NCBI RefSeq assembly: GCF_013116825.1
Contig: NZ_JABFNS010000076.1
Coordinates: forward strand, 1 to 44,278
From: Myxococcus xanthus
GTDB taxonomy: Bacteria; Myxococcota; Myxococcia; Myxococcales; Myxococcaceae
Direction: 5' to 3'
Length of the DNA: 44,278 bases
This document shows positions 41,777 to 44,278 of this stretch, piece by piece. The notes under the pieces are model-generated. The model did no database searches. It was not told the DNA's origin and saw only the letters and a program-made list of their open reading frames with translations. A program made the position numbers and the translations under genes. Within the stretch, counting starts at the first letter, position 1. Each line of letters opens with the position of its first letter.

Positions 41777-43223
41777 GGTGGCGTCGGGCGAGCGCCCCGC
41801 GTCCGGGCGCATCTGGAAGGTGCTGCTGGCGCCGCGAGACATCGCGGCGCTGGTGGCGTTCCGCGTGGCGCTGGGGCTGCTCATCTTCGTCTCAGCGGTC
41901 CGGTTCCTCGCCTACGGCTGGGTGGACGTGCTGTTCACCGGCCCCCGCTTCCACTTCACCTACTGGGGCTTCGGCTGGGTGCCCGCGCTGCCGGCGCCGT
42001 GGATGCACACCGTCTTCGCGGTGCTCGCGATACTCGGGCTCTGCATGGCGGCGGGCCTCTTCTACCGCGTGACGGTGGGCCTGCTGTTCGTCGCCTTCAC
42101 CTACGTCCAGCTCGTGGACGTCAGCAACTACCTCAATCACTACTACCTGGTGAGCCTGCTCCTCGGGCTGATGCTCGTCGTGCCGGCGCACCGGGCCTTC
42201 TCGGTGGATGCCTGGCGCAAGCCCTCACTGCGCAGTGACTGGCTGCCCTCGTGGTGCACGCTGCTGCTGCGCTTCCAGGTGGGCGTGGTGTACGTCTTCG
42301 CGGGGCTGGCGAAGCTGACCGGTGACTGGCTGCTCCATGCCCAGCCGCTCGGCATCTGGCTGTCGGCCCGGACGAGCCTGCCCCTCGTCGGTCCCATGCT
42401 CGACGAGCCCTGGGTCGCCTACCTCGCGGCCTGGTCGGGATTCCTCTTCGACACCACCATCGTCGCCTTCCTCCTCACCCGGAAGCTGCGGCCCTTCGCC
42501 TATGTCGTGGTGCTCGGGTTCCACGCGGCCACCTCCGCGCTGTTTCCCATTGGCATGTTCCCCTTCATCATGGTCACCGGGGCCCTGGTCTTCTTCGAAG
42601 CCTCCTGGCCACGGCGGCTGTGCCACGGGCTGCGCGCCCGCCTCGCGCGGACGTCCGTCGCGACTTCGTCCGCCTCGGAAACGCCCACGACGCCCACCCT
42701 GAGCGCTCCCGGATGGAAGGGACAGGTGGCGCTCGGCCTGGCCCTGACCTACGCCTTCGTGCAGGTCGCCATTCCGCTGCGTACCCACCTCTACGGCGGC
42801 AACGTCCTGTGGCACGAGCAGGGCATGCGCTTCTCCTGGCGAGTGATGGCGCGCGAGAAGAACGGCAGCGTGACCTTCATCGTCCGCGACCCGGCGTCGG
42901 ACCGGGAGTGGCACGTCGCGCCCAGCCAGTACCTCACCCGCCTCCAGGAGCGGGAGATGTCGGTGCAGCCGGACCTCATCCTCCAACTGGCGCGGCACAT
43001 CGCCCGGGACTTCGAGGCGCAGGGCAAGGGCCGCGTCCAGGTCCACGTCGACGCCCAGGTGTCGCTCAATGGCCGCCCCGCGGAGCTGCTGGTGGACCCG
43101 GACGTGGACCTCGCTCGGGAGGTGGACGGCCTGGCGCCCAAGCGGTGGATCCGCCCCGCGCCGGAGTCGCCGCCCATCCGCTTGCGCTCTCCGCTGCGCG
43201 GCGCGACGGCCGAGCGCCCGTAG
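41769..43223 (+). CDS. HTTM / vitamin-K-dependent gamma-carboxylase-like membrane protein
   Basis: A 484-residue inner-membrane protein. The N-terminal 300 residues hold several membrane helices with the HTTM/VKGC fingerprint: NYLNHYYLVSLL (H124), VVPAHRAFSVDAWR, and VYVFAGLAKLTGDWL with K182 at the place of the catalytic lysine (K218) of human gamma-glutamyl carboxylase. The C-terminal 150 residues form a soluble domain starting MRFSWRVMAREKNGSVTFIV. Bacterial members have unknown substrates, and activity is inferred. It overlaps the imelysin gene by 8 bases, which points to a joint role, perhaps modification of a protein partner in iron uptake. Confidence 0.88.
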   Translation: MTEVASGERPASGRIWKVLLAPRDIAALVAFRVALGLLIFVSAVRFLAYGWVDVLFTGPRFHFTYWGFGWVPALPAPWMHTVFAVLAILGLCMAAGLFYRVTVGLLFVAFTYVQLVDVSNYLNHYYLVSLLLGLMLVVPAHRAFSVDAWRKPSLRSDWLPSWCTLLLRFQVGVVYVFAGLAKLTGDWLLHAQPLGIWLSARTSLPLVGPMLDEPWVAYLAAWSGFLFDTTIVAFLLTRKLRPFAYVVVLGFHAATSALFPIGMFPFIMVTGALVFFEASWPRRLCHGLRARLARTSVATSSASETPTTPTLSAPGWKGQVALGLALTYAFVQVAIPLRTHLYGGNVLWHEQGMRFSWRVMAREKNGSVTFIVRDPASDREWHVAPSQYLTRLQEREMSVQPDLILQLARHIARDFEAQGKGRVQVHVDAQVSLNGRPAELLVDPDVDLAREVDGLAPKRWIRPAPESPPIRLRSPLRGATAERP

Positions 43224-43240
43224 GAGCGTGTCACGGCAAG

Positions 43241-43298
43241 GGGCCAGGGGCTGGGTGGAGGGTGCACCATTGCACCCAGGCCCCCTGCCTCCTGGCCC
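43241..43298. repeat. Nested inverted repeats after the HTTM gene
   Basis: Outer arms GGGCCAGG (43241-43248) and CCTGGCCC (43291-43298) enclose a perfect 7-base hairpin GGGTGCA/TGCACCC (43260-43266, 43271-43277). It begins 18 bases after the HTTM stop. No T-run follows, so it is a possible factor-dependent terminator or RNA-stability element. Confidence 0.55.
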
Positions 43299-43346
43299 TG
43301 GGGGGCGTGCCGTCCCCCGTCATTGCCGAGCCCTCGCGCTTGTTTA

Positions 43347-43381
43347 CGTTTCCAGAGGGCCCCGAAGGGTCTCCGGAAACG
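43347..43381 (+). promoter_or_regulatory. 5' leader hairpin upstream of htpX
   Basis: Arms CGTTTCC (43347-43353) and GGAAACG (43375-43381) with inner AGA/TCT and CCC/GGG pairs form an interrupted stem. Its 3' arm runs into the GAGG Shine-Dalgarno sequence of htpX (43381-43384), so folding could limit translation. Confidence 0.45.
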
Positions 43382-43389
43382 AGGCGGCC

Positions 43390-44278
43390 ATGGCGTTCCA
43401 ATCTTCCCACGATACGGCCCGCGCCGACGCGGACCGGCCAGCACTGCACGGAGGCGGCGGTTGGCACCGGCTGGGCAACGCGCTCAAGACGACCGTGCTG
43501 CTGGCCGGGCTCACGGCCCTGGTGCTCGTCATCGGCGACCGACTGGGCGGCCCGCAAGGTCTGCTCTTCGCCGGCCTCTTCGCGGTGGTGATGAACTTCG
43601 GCTCCTACTGGTTCAGCGACCGGATTGCATTGGCCATCCACGGCGCCAGGCCGTTGCCCTACGAGCAGGCGCCCTGGCTGCACGACATGGTGGCGCGGCT
43701 GGCCTCCCGAGCGGGCATGCCCAAACCCAAGGTCTACATCCTCCCCACGGCGGCGCCCAACGCGTTCGCCACGGGCCGCAACCCGAGCCACGCCGCCATC
43801 GCGGTGACAGCGGGCCTGATGGAGCTGCTCGACCGGCGCGAGCTGGAGGGCGTGCTGGCCCATGAACTGGGGCACGTGCGCAACCGGGACACCCTCATCG
43901 GCACGGTGGCGGCGACCCTGGCCGGCATCATCAGCTACGCCGCGCAGATGCTCTTCTGGTTCGGCGGCTCCATGCTCAGCCGGGGCGACAACGACGAGCG
44001 CGGCGGACTGGGCAGCGCCTTCGCCAACCTGGGCCTGCTGCTGGTGGCCCCCATCGCCGCCACGCTGCTCCAGCTCGCCGTCAGCCGCTCACGGGAATAC
44101 GGGGCGGACCAGACGGGCGCCGAGCTGGCGGGCGACCCGGACGCGCTCGCCAATGCCCTGCTGAAGCTGGAACGCGGCGCGGAGGCCATTCCCTACGACA
44201 GGGCCCCGGCCACCGCCCACCTCTTCATCGTCAACCCGCTCCACCGTGGCGGAGTCATGACCCTGTTCTCCACCCACC
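43390..44278 (+). CDS. htpX: HtpX-type membrane zinc protease (partial, cut by window end)
   Basis: The first 296 residues of an M48 membrane protease that degrades damaged membrane proteins. Two hydrophobic segments occur before the catalytic domain (LKTTVLLAGLTALVLVIGD and GLLFAGLFAVVMNFGSYWF). The zinc motif HELGH is in GVLAHELGHVRNRDT at about 158-162, two further membrane segments follow, and REYGADQTGAELAGDPDALANALLKLE supplies the third ligand Glu. The first 30 residues are a polar extension not present in E. coli HtpX. ATG 43390 has GAGG upstream. No stop codon is reached before the window ends. Confidence 0.93.
   Translation, partial: MAFQSSHDTARADADRPALHGGGGWHRLGNALKTTVLLAGLTALVLVIGDRLGGPQGLLFAGLFAVVMNFGSYWFSDRIALAIHGARPLPYEQAPWLHDMVARLASRAGMPKPKVYILPTAAPNAFATGRNPSHAAIAVTAGLMELLDRRELEGVLAHELGHVRNRDTLIGTVAATLAGIISYAAQMLFWFGGSMLSRGDNDERGGLGSAFANLGLLLVAPIAATLLQLAVSRSREYGADQTGAELAGDPDALANALLKLERGAEAIPYDRAPATAHLFIVNPLHRGGVMTLFSTH

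Overview
The window is a GC-rich (about 70 %) chromosomal segment from a member of the Myxococcaceae, most likely Myxococcus. The reasons are codon use, many secreted lipoproteins and proteases, an orphan 7TM histidine kinase, a sigma/CHAT regulatory operon, and a complete mevalonate-pathway operon (rare in Proteobacteria, typical of myxobacteria). Species cannot be fixed from sequence alone. No insertion sequence, phage gene or CRISPR array was seen.

Region by region. (1) 171-4134, minus strand: an ECF sigma factor, a 998-residue zinc-anti-sigma/TM/TPR/CHAT-protease fusion and a 62-residue basic peptide, closed by a clear terminator. (2) 4275-7489: orphan histidine kinase and alpha/beta hydrolase (minus), divergent from a WYL regulator whose start abuts a perfect palindrome. 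(3) 7548-12241: EamA transporter, an unknown protein coupled to a DTW-domain tRNA aminocarboxypropyltransferase, a VanW protein coupled to a glycosyltransferase-like protein, and a DCC oxidoreductase. (4) 12326-15718, minus: a short DsbD and an SPFH protein with a long repetitive helix. (5) 15932-21238, plus: an ISC iron-sulfur operon (iscS-iscU-iscA-hscB-hscA-fdx) without iscR and with twin hairpins between iscA and hscB. (6) 21255-21448: tRNA-Leu(CAG) with promoter and terminator. (7) 21462-24133, minus: flippase-like membrane protein coupled to an alkaline-phosphatase-superfamily enzyme. (8) 24309-27432, minus: two secreted lipoprotein proteases with lower GC than their surroundings. (9) 27919-30189, plus: a large PLP-dependent decarboxylase. 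(10) 30288-35719, minus: mevalonate operon fni-mvaA-mvk-mvaD-mvaK2, lacking only HMG-CoA synthase. (11) 35881-36288: small DsrE-like protein. (12) 36322-43223: divergent, probably Fur-controlled iron module: lipoprotein with delta-60 repeats plus TonB receptor on one side, imelysin lipoprotein plus HTTM/gamma-carboxylase-like membrane protein on the other, with two Fur-like boxes between. (13) 43390-end: htpX, cut by the window edge.

The two parts most likely to hold undescribed biology are the sigma/anti-sigma-CHAT/peptide operon, which resembles regulated-proteolysis circuits in which a CHAT protease frees a sigma factor, and the iron module that joins an imelysin to a vitamin-K-carboxylase-like enzyme and a TonB receptor.
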